From Phoronis australis (Eukaryota; Phoronida; Phoronidae), in the NCBI GenBank assembly GCA_002633005.1, contig NMRA01000011.1:1928477-1979669 (forward strand): DNA of 51,193 bases, given 5' to 3'. The notes beneath the pieces are model-generated. The model was given only the letters and a program-made list of their open reading frames with translations, had not been told where the DNA came from and ran no database searches. The position numbers were made by a program, and so were the translations under genes. This document shows, one piece after another, positions 35,091 to 45,307 of this stretch. How positions within the stretch are numbered: position 1 is the first letter of the stretch; every line of letters begins with the position of its first letter.

Positions 35091-35218
35091 TGGCGGATCT
35101 AGAATATCACAAGGGGGGCCAACATTTTGTCTGTAAGCATTTGCGCAAATCACGATTGTAGATTGGCATAGCACCGAATGGGGGGGGGGTCGGGAGGGAG
35201 GTTTGCGCCCCTCCTGCC
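35091..35218 (+). repeat. hAT-like transposon end fragment
   Basis: CAGTGGCGGATCTAGAATA followed by a G-rich run resembles hAT termini (CAGxGGCGGATC). An inverted end (CTAAATCCGCC after a C-run) is at about 37680-37706, so the two may bound one element of about 2.6 kb with the TTAA element nested inside. Confidence 0.35.
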
Positions 35219-35278
35219 CAGGAAATTTTTCTGTTTCTTCCTTTAAAAATCAACCATTTTCCTTGATTCCTTAATTAA

Positions 35279-36919
35279 GGAGCATACCACCAAAAAAAAC
35301 AACCTAATTTGCATCAATTTAGATCGAGTAGTTCTACTCCTTAACGACACGTACGGTTGCGTTACCTGACACCTGGCGGCAGACGGAGGTGTTCAAATTA
35401 TCCAATGACGTCATAGGTTTCACACCCAGTCTTTTCAGCAGTTCACAAAACCTGTTACTGATGTCGGCCTATCACTTGAAGTCATCGTTTAACACCAATA
35501 AATCATCAAATTTCGATGTAAAACCCTTACAAATACACCGAGTTCTTATAAAAACGTGTTGTTTTATTACGCGCTTACGGGTTTATTGGTATTTGGACAC
35601 ACCGTAGCCTACAAAGTTCGGCAGGCCAATAAGGTCCGTAGCAGGAGTTTGGGGTCTGTTCGCAGATAATTTTGAAGTATTTTCCGTGAGATACAAACAG
35701 GAGAACCTAGACCTGTGTTCTCTAGACTTGTGATTTTTTGAGTTCTAAACACAAAACGCTTGTTATCCTGGCCAGTGGCTCGGAGCCCGATCAGGCCCGT
35801 CGCGGCCGGCCGGATTGACTCGTTATCGATCCCGGCCAGTGGCTGGGAAACTGATCAGACATCACGAACATAAACCAGCCAAAGTTCAGTGGAAACCAAA
35901 CTTCCAGTCAAGAAAATACTATACTAGTGAGCCAAAGTAATGTGCACGTGATTATGTTGGTGAATTAGCCACGAAACTGCAAATCTACGAATTCACTCGG
36001 GTTCCACTTTGGCCACAGCACCGTCAGGGCAGAAGTTGTACATTGACAATCATTATTTGAGTAATGTAAAAAAGGTTCCCCTAACACCTGGCTGTGGGAT
36101 GGAAATCGAGTTGTTTCACAAGTTTCTGCCAGCAAACACTAAATTAGCACGAGCTCACACGGCCTCGGTTTCCCGTCAATTAGTTTTATTGCACCTAAAG
36201 CCGGTAACGCAGTGATTTATTCATTGCTGGCTTCTCAACTCATTTGCACTCATGAATATTCCAAAGGCATTACAAATTGCATCTAATGAGACAGACTTTG
36301 TTTCAGTAGGTTAGGGTGATAATAACTCATTTTGAAACAGAACGCTCGGTAAAAAACGCCAAGATGGCAACTCGCAATCCCGACTTAGGACGAGCTAGAG
36401 CTCATCAGTCCCGACTTCGCAGGTGGATCGTTAAGTTTTACAGGCTATCAATTCGAACAGGAATACAGTGATGAAGAAATACTAGAGAGCAAGCTCAGAC
36501 AACGGAACGTGTGGAGTTATTTGGTAAGCCGACATTCGTCAGGCACTCACTGTCGACCTCTGCAGGCCACAGACACGGAGATGTTTCACGGCCTCATACT
36601 TGCTATTTACAGCGTAGATTTCATTCTTCACTACCATGAGCCACTTCCTAAGCATTTCGGACTCTCGAGGAAGTAAAAAATACGATATACTCGCTTTCCT
36701 CGCAGCTGCTTAGTTCGGACAAGCGGGAACGATGCACCGCAACCAAGCGGCATTCACTCTGCATATAAACCACTGACGTCGCCAGCGTCGTTTCTCACCT
36801 TCCTCACAGGTTACTGCGACATTTCTTGGCTAGGTAAGGTCGAACGTATGCGAGGCGATGTGAATATAGACCGATTGAGACGGCAAAAAAAGACTAATTA
36901 AATCGGGTGGCATTCTCCT
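35279..36919. mobile_element. TTAA-flanked DNA transposon, full copy
   Basis: Flanked by TTAA at 35275-35278 and 36920-36923. The left end GGAGCATACCACC and the right end, inverted, AGGAGAATGCCACCCG form short terminal inverted repeats. TTAA target sites are used by piggyBac and Kolobok elements. The 1.64-kb length and lack of a long ORF indicate a non-autonomous or decayed copy. Its right 1 kb is repeated at 43544-44589. Confidence 0.7.
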
Positions 36920-36975
36920 TTAAGTATTATTCAAGAAAAAGGGAAAAAAACGGAGAATGAGACAAACAGGAAAAA

Positions 36976-37050
36976 CTACAAATACCACAGACTTGACCTC
37001 ACGTCCTGACGGTTAGAGTGCGTGTGCTTTACCACTACACCACCACGAAT
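36976..37050 (-). repeat. tRNA-like SINE head candidate
   Basis: On the minus strand GGTGTAGTGGTAAAGCAC resembles a tRNA D arm with A box, and GTGAGGTCAAGTCTG about 30 nt later resembles a degraded T arm with B box. No acceptor stem closes it, so it is a SINE head or pseudo-tRNA. Confidence 0.3.
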
Positions 37051-37535
37051 TTCACTCGTACTTTGACATCAAGAGACCTACTTGTTTATGGTCCAAAGCG
37101 TTTGCGCGCGAAACCTACTTCTTTTTATGATGTTTATTACACTTTTTATATTTTGTGCAATCAATCCGTAACAAATTTGTTGTATTTAAAATAGTATTCA
37201 ATTGCCCAAAAGACCAAATTATTATTTTGTGTTGGCATTAATGACGCGATTGCTTTGGAAATCGTCTTAAGGTTTGACAAAGAGAGAATTATGAGTTTCT
37301 GAGTGATTTACTAAGGCTTCGATTAAAATTCACATCTTACCAACAGCTTCTGCTTTTTCATCGTCACTCAGATTCCATTTTCTTTAAAAATGAAGTAATT
37401 TTCTTCATTGCACAGTGAAGCAGACGACGGAAACGGAGTCATAGTGCGGAGCGCCACTGCCGGTCGCCTAGGATATCGATATCGTTACGATTGAGCCGTG
37501 TTCCGAATTTGACACTTGACATTGGATCTGGGCAC

Positions 37536-37710
37536 CCCCCCCCCCCAAAAAAAGAATACTAAAACTGCACACATTTCAATCTTGTTTCCTCCGTACAATG
37601 TTAATTACCGGGGTTAATTAATTAACTCAACATTTCCCTTGCTGTTTTATTTTTTTGAGGCAGCCAAGGGGGGCTCCCTGCCCCCCCCCCCCCTAAATCC
37701 GCCTATGATA
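37536..37710. repeat. Poly-C runs and inverted hAT-like end
   Basis: Two C-runs of about 13 nt at about 37536 and 37681. The second is followed by CTAAATCCGCC, the inverted form of the terminus at 35091. A further C/G-rich patch at 38090-38215 ends CCGCCACTGCG, again like an inverted hAT end. Confidence 0.35.
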
Positions 37711-38284
37711 CAAATAATCGTAATGGGAAGGCAAGGTCTGTCATTAGGCAATGAATAGGCAATACTGATGGCGAGTTGGGGAGGTGTATAAAGTAGTGAC
37801 CGGTGCGAGCGCAGTTTGGATGTGGTACTGATGGAGATTAATGGCGATGGTGTCATAGTCAATTGATGGGGTCTCGGGGTACGATAAACTGATGGGTTGC
37901 ATCGAATTGCGCTCACACGATTTCTCCTATGCGAGGATATTTAATGATAGTTAATTACGAGTGAAAACAGAAGCCCAATTGCGCTTTATAAACTTCACTA
38001 TGAGAAAGCAGCACCCGAGTTGCTGGGTTTGTTGACCTTATTACACTACGTTAAACAGGGATTGATCAAGGCCTATGCATTGTGCATGCGCCCCCCGAGA
38101 CCCCCCCCCTCGGGTGCGCGCATATGCTAGTCAGCAATTCGCAACGCGGAAGTGACAAATGGTATGTGAGGAAATTTTAGGGAGGGCCATGGACCCCTTA
38201 CCCGCCGCCACTGCGTACGTCCAGATTCTATGGCCGGGATATACTCTAAATAAATGTACTCGGAAGCGGCGGTTTCTGGATTTT

Positions 38285-38725
38285 GATAACGTGGTTGTTG
38301 ACAAAACACTTTATTTCATACTTAAGTAAATATATCGTTGACAAAACAATATATTCATACAGGTGTGAAAATATTGTTTTGACCACAGTGTTTTGTATTG
38401 TTTACAAAAGAATGCATAAAAATATAGTTTTGTCGAACAGTATTGTTGACAAAACAGGTGGCGTGTTGACCACACTTAGAGCTGCTGGTTTGCAGTATGC
38501 ATTTCCTCGCCGGTTTAAGATTTATATTATTTGGCTTATATTGCTAAGTGTTTAATGTAAACGTTTGAAAGATTATTTTACAGTTTGTTTTATACATTCT
38601 TTTGTATAAATCGTACGAAATTGTGTTCATTGGGTGATTGTAGATAGAAAGTTAATCATTTGTTCTGTCTTATTGAACCTGGCTAGAGGCGAGTGTGGTA
38701 GATATATGTTGTACACTTACTATAT
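38285..38725 (+). repeat. AT-rich dispersed repeat, copy 2
   Basis: Matches 32220-32650. It carries three copies of GTTGACAAAACA within about 170 bp. The transmembrane exon found just before copy 1 is absent here. Confidence 0.55.
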
Positions 38726-38905
38726 AGACAAGGCTGTTGTCTACTGGACAAAGCTGCTTCAGTTTAAGCTTACAGGGGATACAATAGTTTTGAGGTTTTG
38801 AATAGTTTTAAGTGGCCCAAACTGTTTACCCGGGGCAATCTTCACATGACCACATTAACTTTCAAAGTAATAAACAATATCAACAATGCCTCTGTCAAAA
38901 AATGA

Positions 38906-39073
38906 TTTGATCTATATACTAGACAAGATCATCGTACAACTTTGAGATCCTCCTCCCCATATGCAATTCCTCCGTCGTTCAGAAGGTTTAAAGTTATGAT
39001 GTGCATTAACAACTGGAATTCTCTTCCAGTCTCTGTTAAGGAAAGCAACGCTTTTACGAGTATAAAAAAATAA
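38906..39073 (+). pseudogene. C-terminal end of a LINE ORF2
   Basis: An open frame from just after a stop to TAA at 39071-39073 reads LYTRQDHRTTLRSSSP, then INNWNSLPVSVKESNAFTSI. The TR, LR and WNSLP pattern is typical of the last residues of LINE reverse transcriptase proteins (CR1/L2/Rex type). Nothing of the polymerase core remains upstream. Confidence 0.5.
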
Positions 39074-40284
39074 TTTTAGAACTATTTTTCATAATTATGA
39101 CAGCTCAATAGCCCTGACACAATTCTCGCTTCCTCGCTCGAGATGCGGTGTTTTCCTCAACTCCGACAAGTTAAGGCACAACTTCAGTAATGTCTCTCCA
39201 AACTTTAAATGTGGTGACCATCAATCTTATCCTCGTGTTTTCTTCAAATGTCCCTTCATCTTATAGCCGAGAAACTCACTCTTTCGTGCACTCAATGAAA
39301 ACTAATGAATTTCTCTTAAGCAATGTTAGCAAATTTTTATGTATCGCTTATCAACCTTGTTGCTTCTGATTTCCATATCTGTACATGGTTTTGTTTTCAA
39401 TATGTTCGTAATAACGTTTCTAAATAATTGAATACTTATATAAGATACTACTAACATGTATATAGTCCTATGTATACTACTTTCATCTATGAATTGTCTA
39501 CTCCTCAGATGTAATGCTTTGCGATTTCTGGGTTTGTCATTATTTCCTTGTATGTTCTGTGTATTCTTCAATACATATCACCTTAAAAAACAACTATGCA
39601 ACAGACGTTCAAAATAACTGTGTTTGTTGTTAGGAATATTGTTATTTTCCAGAGTTCACTTTCTTTAGTAACATAGCAATCGTAATATGTGTTCCAATGT
39701 CTCTTGTTTACGATAACATACACTACATGTATCAGGGTCACTAACTTACTTTCTGAAGAAAAGAGTTTATTTCTAAACTTTACGGAAAGTCCTACACTGC
39801 AATCAATGTGGTGAGCTATCCACATTACATTTGAAAGCTACGTGACAGATTTTTGCCCATTTTTATCTATCAGAAAACCTTTATCTGCAAATTTCGGATA
39901 GATTCGTGGAGTGGTTGATCGCATTTTTCGTAAATGTCACTGCATTCTGATTTTTTTCTGGATAATGTAATCGTGTCCAATTAATTATAATAGATTAAGA
40001 TGTATAATTTTGGATAAATGCCTGACTAAATTATCAAGTGTGAGGGATCCATGTTCTAAAACTATTGTCTTTTTTGGGTAGAAATTTTTTGAATCATTTA
40101 AATTATTTCCCTAAAGACTTAATAACTAGTCATTTATATAATTCTGGTTCATTTTCCTGTTTATGACTTACTATAACACGCTCTTATTTTTCGCATTTTG
40201 GTAATACTCTCGGTTTTTATAATTAGGAGAAAGTTTTTAACCAGTGAGATATGCGAAATGACAATTACTTATGAATTAAATTAT
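39074..40284. other. Stretch without recognised genes
   Basis: AT-rich with stops in all frames. No exon, RNA gene or repeat could be supported. Confidence 0.45.
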
Positions 40285-40548
40285 TTATCTTTGGATTCTG
40301 GCATAATCAACAAGAACTGTCAATGGGCTTTTAAATGAAATGGCTCGTTTGCCAAGAACCTGTAACATGGTGGTAGCCACCACCTCGTAATGTTCGAGCA
40401 AGTTACATGAGCCGTCGTGTACCAGGGCCTGCATTGCTTTCACTAGCGCAAGACAGCAAGAATTCGAACTTGGTGGTTTCACAAAAGTAGAAAAAATGAT
40501 CTTAGCATCCAGTCTAACGTTAACCATTGACCAGCTTGGTTCACTGCT
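40285..40548 (-). CDS. Unrecognised 88-codon terminal exon candidate
   Basis: On the minus strand an acceptor-like GAGCCGCTTCAG is followed by a phase 0 frame of 87 residues and TAA. It starts SSEPSWSMVNVRLDAKIIFS and includes LALVKAMQALVHDG and VVATTMLQVLGKRAI, which look like amphipathic helices. Composition and length look coding, but I do not recognise the family. It lies 1.5 kb downstream of the SPARC end on the same strand. Confidence 0.35.
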   Translation of the reverse strand, partial: SSEPSWSMVNVRLDAKIIFSTFVKPPSSNSCCLALVKAMQALVHDGSCNLLEHYEVVATTMLQVLGKRAISFKSPLTVLVDYARIQR

Positions 40549-41994
40549 CTGAAGCGGCTCGTTGAAAATATGTAGGTTCATTAGATAAGAAAAGTAACCA
40601 TCTTTTTAAGAATTGCGGCACGTTCAAGTCATATTTGCATGAAGTAAGACAAGTGCCTTGTCAAAGCAAGGTACCTCGAAAGTGTAACAAATCAGCAGAG
40701 ACTCATAAAAGCATTTTATTTCTATAGCACCAATGAAGTGACGGAAAGAAATGACCAAGTAGAGGGCTTTCGAGTCTGGTTGGGTATTGCTCGTACGCAG
40801 CGAACACCGTCCGATTGTCGTGTGTCACGGAAGGGATTTCTTCAAATACAGCTTTTTCCGCATTCTTCGCCGAAGAGCAAATTAGTCCTTCTTGTGTAGA
40901 CTTTCGCATATTTCATTAAAACCAGCAATTTCATCTAAAAATGTGAATGAATCAACTGAATAACAACTTCACGAACCACAGACACATTTCCTGCAGCTAC
41001 GCGTTTTTGCAATAAAACATGAATGGAAATATGATTTTAGAATCGATGCAACTAAGGTATAGTCGGGTAACTGCGAAATCGTCTTTAAAAAGCATATTCC
41101 CTTGCTTCTTGAGGTTTTCTTAAAACCTATTTTAATCAAAATTTGAAAAAAGTCTTTGCATTTACAGAGTTCGAATCGGGAACTTCAAAAGTACATTCCA
41201 CCTTAAAGGTGCTCTTCGACCTGTTTAGCTGGCTTAAAAAACGAAAATTGGCCTTTCACTCTCATAAATTGCTCCTTCGAATATTCTGTTTCTGTTATCA
41301 ATCAGAACATTGAGAACATCAGATACTCTGGAAAATGCTTCAGATTATTGGGGTTGGCCAACTCTAAATTGCAAAATCGAAAATGGCGCCTGTGACTTGA
41401 GTTGTCAGCTTCTTCGGCAACGATTCCAGATCGGATGAGCATAATGTTTTTAAAGAGGAATGGAACGCAAAAACTCGTACATGTAAACATAACTTTTAAA
41501 CAGATCTTGGCGCATCTACATTTTGGCGAACGTGAGAGTAATTCACTTTGAATATTGGAAGAATTTCTAGAAAAAATCGCCAGATTGATTTCACTATTTT
41601 TGAAACACAGAGGAAATATGAACTCTTTCATCCCAGTACAATTTTCTCTGCCTCTAATAATACATATGTGGGCATGCTCTCAGTCAAAGAAATCGGACTG
41701 GCTGCTGCTTAAATGGCCATTGTTTACATAAAAGGTCACATTTTCCATATACATGTAAGGGAAATGTGCTGCTCCCAGGTCTTGCCATACCAAAGAAGAA
41801 GACGTGCTTTGCCGTGTGGGAGAAAAATTGACAAAGTTACGAGCAGATGGCGGATCGGTTTTTGGAAATTTGAACCAAAGGAAAATGCTTTGACATTAAC
41901 AGAAATTCAAAGTCTTTACGAACAAACCGTAAAAATACTTGGTGAATAATTTGAATCCTGTTTCAGTGGCAGAGAACCACGTCGAATAATGCAA

Positions 41995-42000
41995 TTTATT
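41995..42000 (-). terminator. SPARC polyadenylation signal
   Basis: AATAAA on the minus strand, 37 nt after the predicted SPARC stop codon. This supports 42037-42104 as the last exon. Confidence 0.6.
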
Positions 42001-42036
42001 CTGTTTTTCGCGTTCTGAGCTACATGTACATGTACT

Positions 42037-42104
42037 TTAAACCCACAGCGCTTCGAATAAGAGCACTACATTGACAGTTAAACAGTGCCGAAATGTTTCC
42101 TGAG
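42037..42104 (-). CDS. SPARC: SPARC last exon
   Basis: GGGTTTCTGCAG precedes 68 nt that continue the frame from the EF-hand 2 exon: AQETFRHCLTVNVVLL, then FEALWV and TAA. Invertebrate SPARC proteins end soon after EF-hand 2 with one more Cys that pairs with the Cys of the WKFC motif. RHC supplies that residue. The intron before it is 88 bp. The tail after RHC is longer and more hydrophobic than in the SPARC proteins I know, so the exact end is less certain than the other exons. Confidence 0.55.
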
Positions 42105-42192
42105 CTGCAGAAACCCTTCTTTTGCATATAACACTTCAGTTGCAATTGTATTTCAGTAGCACTTGTAACTTTTTTTTTGCCGCCAAAAATAC

Positions 42193-42338
42193 CTTCGTTC
42201 ATTCCAAGACACGTGGTCCATTCGTCCACAGTTATGATCTTGTCATCCCCAGCACATTGGTCCAGGAACGGTCCCACGCAGTGTTCCATCGTCTTCAGCT
42301 GGGCTGTGATTACAAGTAGCTCACGACGTGTCACCTGG
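42193..42338 (-). CDS. SPARC: SPARC exon: EF-hand 1 end, EF-hand 2
   Basis: A 146-nt exon between TTTTGAACAG and GTATTTTT on the minus strand. It reads QVTRRELLVITAQLKTMEHC, then VGPFLDQCAGDDKIITVDEW, then TTCLGMNE. It matches the vertebrate and nematode extracellular calcium-binding (EC) module: MEHC and the Cys pair around EF-hand 2 are all present. The second loop is one residue shorter than usual between QC and DEW, and the first ligand Asp is missing, so calcium binding there may be changed. Phase 2 in and phase 1 out join its neighbours. Confidence 0.9.
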
Positions 42339-42488
42339 CTGTTCAAAAGTTGAAAGCTGAGTGTTAGTGTAGAGTAGGGTACCACAGACATCGTGAAGCT
42401 ATTCTTGGTGATACCCAAGGAGTACTGGTGGTGTGGTGACATGGGAAGTGAACTTCCAAACAATCAATTCTCTCAACTTTGAATTCTG

Positions 42489-42890
42489 ATGTACATCTTT
42501 GACATCCGATTCGTTGTTGGTCAATCAAGGATGAGGTGAACCTATGTATTTAAATCACCCCATTGTAAAAGCATACTTTTATAACCATAACTGGCGTAGT
42601 AGCTTGACTCGTAATCCAGTTCGATGCGTGATAAACTGCATAATGTCACCCTCTGCGGAACAGTTTGTTGTTATTGCAATCCGCTGTCAGTGCTTCTATT
42701 TTCGTATGTTTTAACGGTTATCGAAAAAAGAACAAACTGGGCAATTGAAATCACTGAGCAGCACTTGAATAACTATTTCTCTCAGAAAATTACTGAAAGT
42801 GATAAAAATAAAGGACAAGTTGAGATGTTGAGACACGCATACAAAGCAGGACTGCGTTCCGTAGGCGAAAGAATATCGCAAGTAAAGATA
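42489..42890 (+). repeat. Intronic segment paralogous to 48185-48600
   Basis: Shares GTTGTTGGTCAATCAA, a TTTAAATCA block, an AGTATGATTTTA-like block and a coding-like stretch on the plus strand (EITEQHLNNYF here, KIIEQQLDKYF at 48.5 kb). An old duplication within the SPARC locus or two copies of one repeat. Confidence 0.45.
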
Positions 42891-43207
42891 GTGTGATTGC
42901 ATGCTTGAATTGCTGTGCATGGTGATATCTCGCGAACTTTTGCGTAGTCGTGCATTTTTGCAATTGCAGTACATCTACGCCCGTATGGGGCACCAGATCG
43001 TATCTTAGTATTATAACAAAATCCGGAGATGTACACTAGACCCTAACACTAATATAATTTGGAGTCGAGTCAATATTTCACTTTGCAATTATTTATCTTT
43101 CACCAGGAGGTTTTCTCTTCCTGCTTTCACTAATAAGATCCCACACACTTCTGAAAGCAAAAGCGCGGCCAATGCACTGGTACAGGACTGGAGACCTGTG
43201 TTAAAAT

Positions 43208-43342
43208 GATCAACTTACTCGTCATAAGGATGTTGATCAACCTACCCTTCATAAGGATGTGGATCAATCTACCCATCATAAGGATGTTGATCAACCTACT
43301 CGTCATAAGGATGTTGATCAACCTACCCGTCATAAGGATGTT
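43208..43342 (-). repeat. 27-bp minisatellite, five units (copy 1)
   Basis: Five tandem 27-bp units of GATCAACCTACCCGTCATAA followed by GGATGTT. On the minus strand each unit holds the exon end CATCCTTATGACGG and a GTAGGTTG-type donor. Units differ by one to three bases. Confidence 0.9.
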
Positions 43343-43451
43343 GATCCAGATCGCAAAACTTCCACAGTACTGGGATCACCCAGTTCTTCTTTTGCGTTTC
43401 GGATTTCTTTGCCAATTCGATCTCTTTAGGGGTGATGTCCTTTCTCTTGGC
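43327..43451 (-). CDS. SPARC: SPARC EF-hand 1 exon, allelic duplicate
   Basis: Same 125-nt exon and splice sites as 45183-45307, with the same protein. It lies left of the single N and should be merged with that exon rather than counted as an exon duplication. Confidence 0.7.
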
Positions 43452-43542
43452 CTTAACAATGAACAATATTGAGCGCTCATCAAAAGCGGCAAACGAACAG
43501 CAGTAAATAGTACGGGTCAGCCAAACTCGGATGATTTTAGAA

Positions 43543-43543
43543 N
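43543..43543. other. Single-N assembly join
   Basis: The N separates the end of an 832-bp block from the middle of a TTAA transposon copy. Both the block and the transposon continue elsewhere, so this is a contig join and not a point ambiguity. Confidence 0.8.
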
Positions 43544-44589
43544 CAAAGCTCAGTGGAAACTAAACTTCCAGTCAAGAAAATACTATACTAGTGAGCCAAA
43601 GTAATGTGCACCTGATTATACTGGTGAATTAGCCACGAAACCGCAAATCTACTTACTCGTCGGGGGCCGCGAATTCAGGTTCCGCTTGGCCACAGCACCG
43701 TCAGGGCAGAAGTTGTACATTGACAGTCATTATTTGAGTAACGTAAATGTAAATAAAGATTCTCTTAACACCTGGCCGTGGGATGGAAATCGAGTTGTTT
43801 CACAACAGTTTCTGCACTGAATTAGCACTGAACAAGGCCTCGGTGTCCCGTCAACTATTAGTTTTATTGCACCTAAAGCCGGTAACGCAGTGATTTATTT
43901 ATTGCTGGCTTCTCAAATCATTTGCACTCACGAACACTCCAAAGGCATTACAAATTGCATCTAATGAGACATACTTTGTTTCAATTTCATATAAGTATTG
44001 GTTAGGGTGAGAATAATTCATTTTGAAACAGAACGCTAGGTAATAAACGCCAACATGGCACGAACTCGCAATCCCGACTTAGGACGAGCTAGAGCTCATC
44101 AGTCCCGACTTCGCAGGTGGGTCGTTAAGTTTTACAGGCTATCAATTCGAACAGGAATACAGTGATGAAGAAATACTAGAGAGGCGCCGTGAACAAGCTC
44201 AGACAACGGAACGTATGGAGTTATTTTGTAAGCCCATTCGTCAGGCACTGTCGACGTCTCCAAGCCACAGACAAGGAGATGTTTCACGGCCTCATACTTG
44301 CTATTTCCATGAGCCACTTCCTAAGCATTTCGGACTCTCGAGGAAGTAAAAAACAGTATACCCGCTTTCCTCGTAGCTGCTTAGTTCGGACAAGCGGGAA
44401 CGATGCACTGCAACATAGCGACATTCACTCTGCATATGAACCACTGACGTCGCTAGCGTCGTTTCTCACCTTCCTCACAGGTTAACGCGATACCTCTTGG
44501 CAAGGTAAAGTCGACCGTATGTGAGGCGATGTGGATATAGACCGATTAAAGTGGCAAAAAAGACTAATTAAACCGGGTGGCATTCTCCT
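43544..44589. mobile_element. TTAA-flanked transposon, second copy, left end missing
   Basis: About 90% identical to the right 1 kb of 35279-36919 and ends in the same CGGGTGGCATTCTCCT next to TTAA (44590-44593). It holds a short coding-like frame, YQFEQEYSDEEILERRREQ, then FHEPLPKHFGLSRK and stop at about 44346. The left end is cut by the N. Confidence 0.7.
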
Positions 44590-45063
44590 TTAACGGTTAT
44601 CGAAAAAAGAACAAACTGCCTGGGCAATTGAAATCACTGAGCAGCACTTGAATAACTATTTCTCTCAGAAAGTTACTGAAAGTGATAAAAATAAGGGACA
44701 AGTTGAAATGTTTAGACGTGCATACAAAGCAGGACTGCGTTCCGTAGGCGAAAGAACATCGCAAGTAAAGATAGTGTGATTGCATGCTTGAACTTCTGTG
44801 CATGGTGATATCTCGCGAACTTTTGCGTAGTCGTGCATTTTTGCAAGTGCAGTACATCTACGCCCGTATGGGGCACCAGATCGTATCTTAGTATTATAAC
44901 AAAGTCCAGAGATGTACACTAGACCCTAACACTAATTTAATTTGGAGTCGAGGCAATATTTCACTTTGCAAATATTTATCTTTCACTAATAAGATCCCAC
45001 ACACTTCTGAAAGCAAAAGCGCGGCCAATGCACTGGTACAGGACTGGAGACCTGTGTTAAAAT

Positions 45064-45198
45064 GATCAACTTACTCGTCATAAGGATGTTGATCAACCTA
45101 CCCTTCATAAGGATGTTGATCAATCTACCCATCATAAGGATGTTGATCAACCTACCCGTCATAAGGATGTTGATCAACCTACCCGTCATAAGGATGTT
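45064..45198 (-). repeat. 27-bp minisatellite, five units (copy 2)
   Basis: Same structure as 43208-43342. On the minus strand the first donor (GTAGGTTG) directly follows the EF-hand 1 exon, and four further donor-like copies follow at 27-bp steps. The farthest reads GTAAGTTG, the best match to consensus. Confidence 0.9.
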
Positions 45199-45307
45199 GA
45201 TCCAGATCGCAAAACTTCCACAGTACTGGGATCACCCAGTTCTTCTTTTGCGTTTCGGATTTCTTTGCCAATTCGATCTCTTTAGGGGTGATGTCCTTTC
45301 TCTTGGC
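45183..45307 (-). CDS. SPARC: SPARC exon: EC linker and EF-hand 1
   Basis: A 125-nt exon entered in phase 0 after CATTGTTAAG and left in phase 2 at GG|GTAGGTTG. It reads AKRKDITPKEIELAKKSETQ, then KKNWVIPVLWKFCDLDQHPY and D. LDQHPxDG is the hallmark of the first EF-hand of SPARC, where the loop has one extra residue, and WKFC is the invertebrate form with the additional Cys. The linker before it is shorter than in vertebrates. Only the first of the five tandem donors keeps the frame. Confidence 0.9.

Larger units (their letters stand above)
42711..43542. repeat. Allelic duplicate block, copy without transposon
   Basis: From TTAACGGTTATCG to TTTTAGAA this block repeats 44590-45398 at about 97% identity, apart from an indel of about 24 bp near 43110 and a 4-bp indel near 42738. 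It ends at the single N. It contains a second copy of the SPARC EF-hand 1 exon. It represents the haplotype with an empty TTAA site. Confidence 0.8.

Noticed and set aside
35389-35607. 72-codon frame in the TTAA element
   Set aside because: No transposase motif (no DDE/DDD pattern), and it overlaps non-coding sequence conserved in no other copy.
43206-43345. Regular 27-bp repeats that could suggest a CRISPR array
   Set aside because: The repeats are directly tandem without spacers, in an animal gene.
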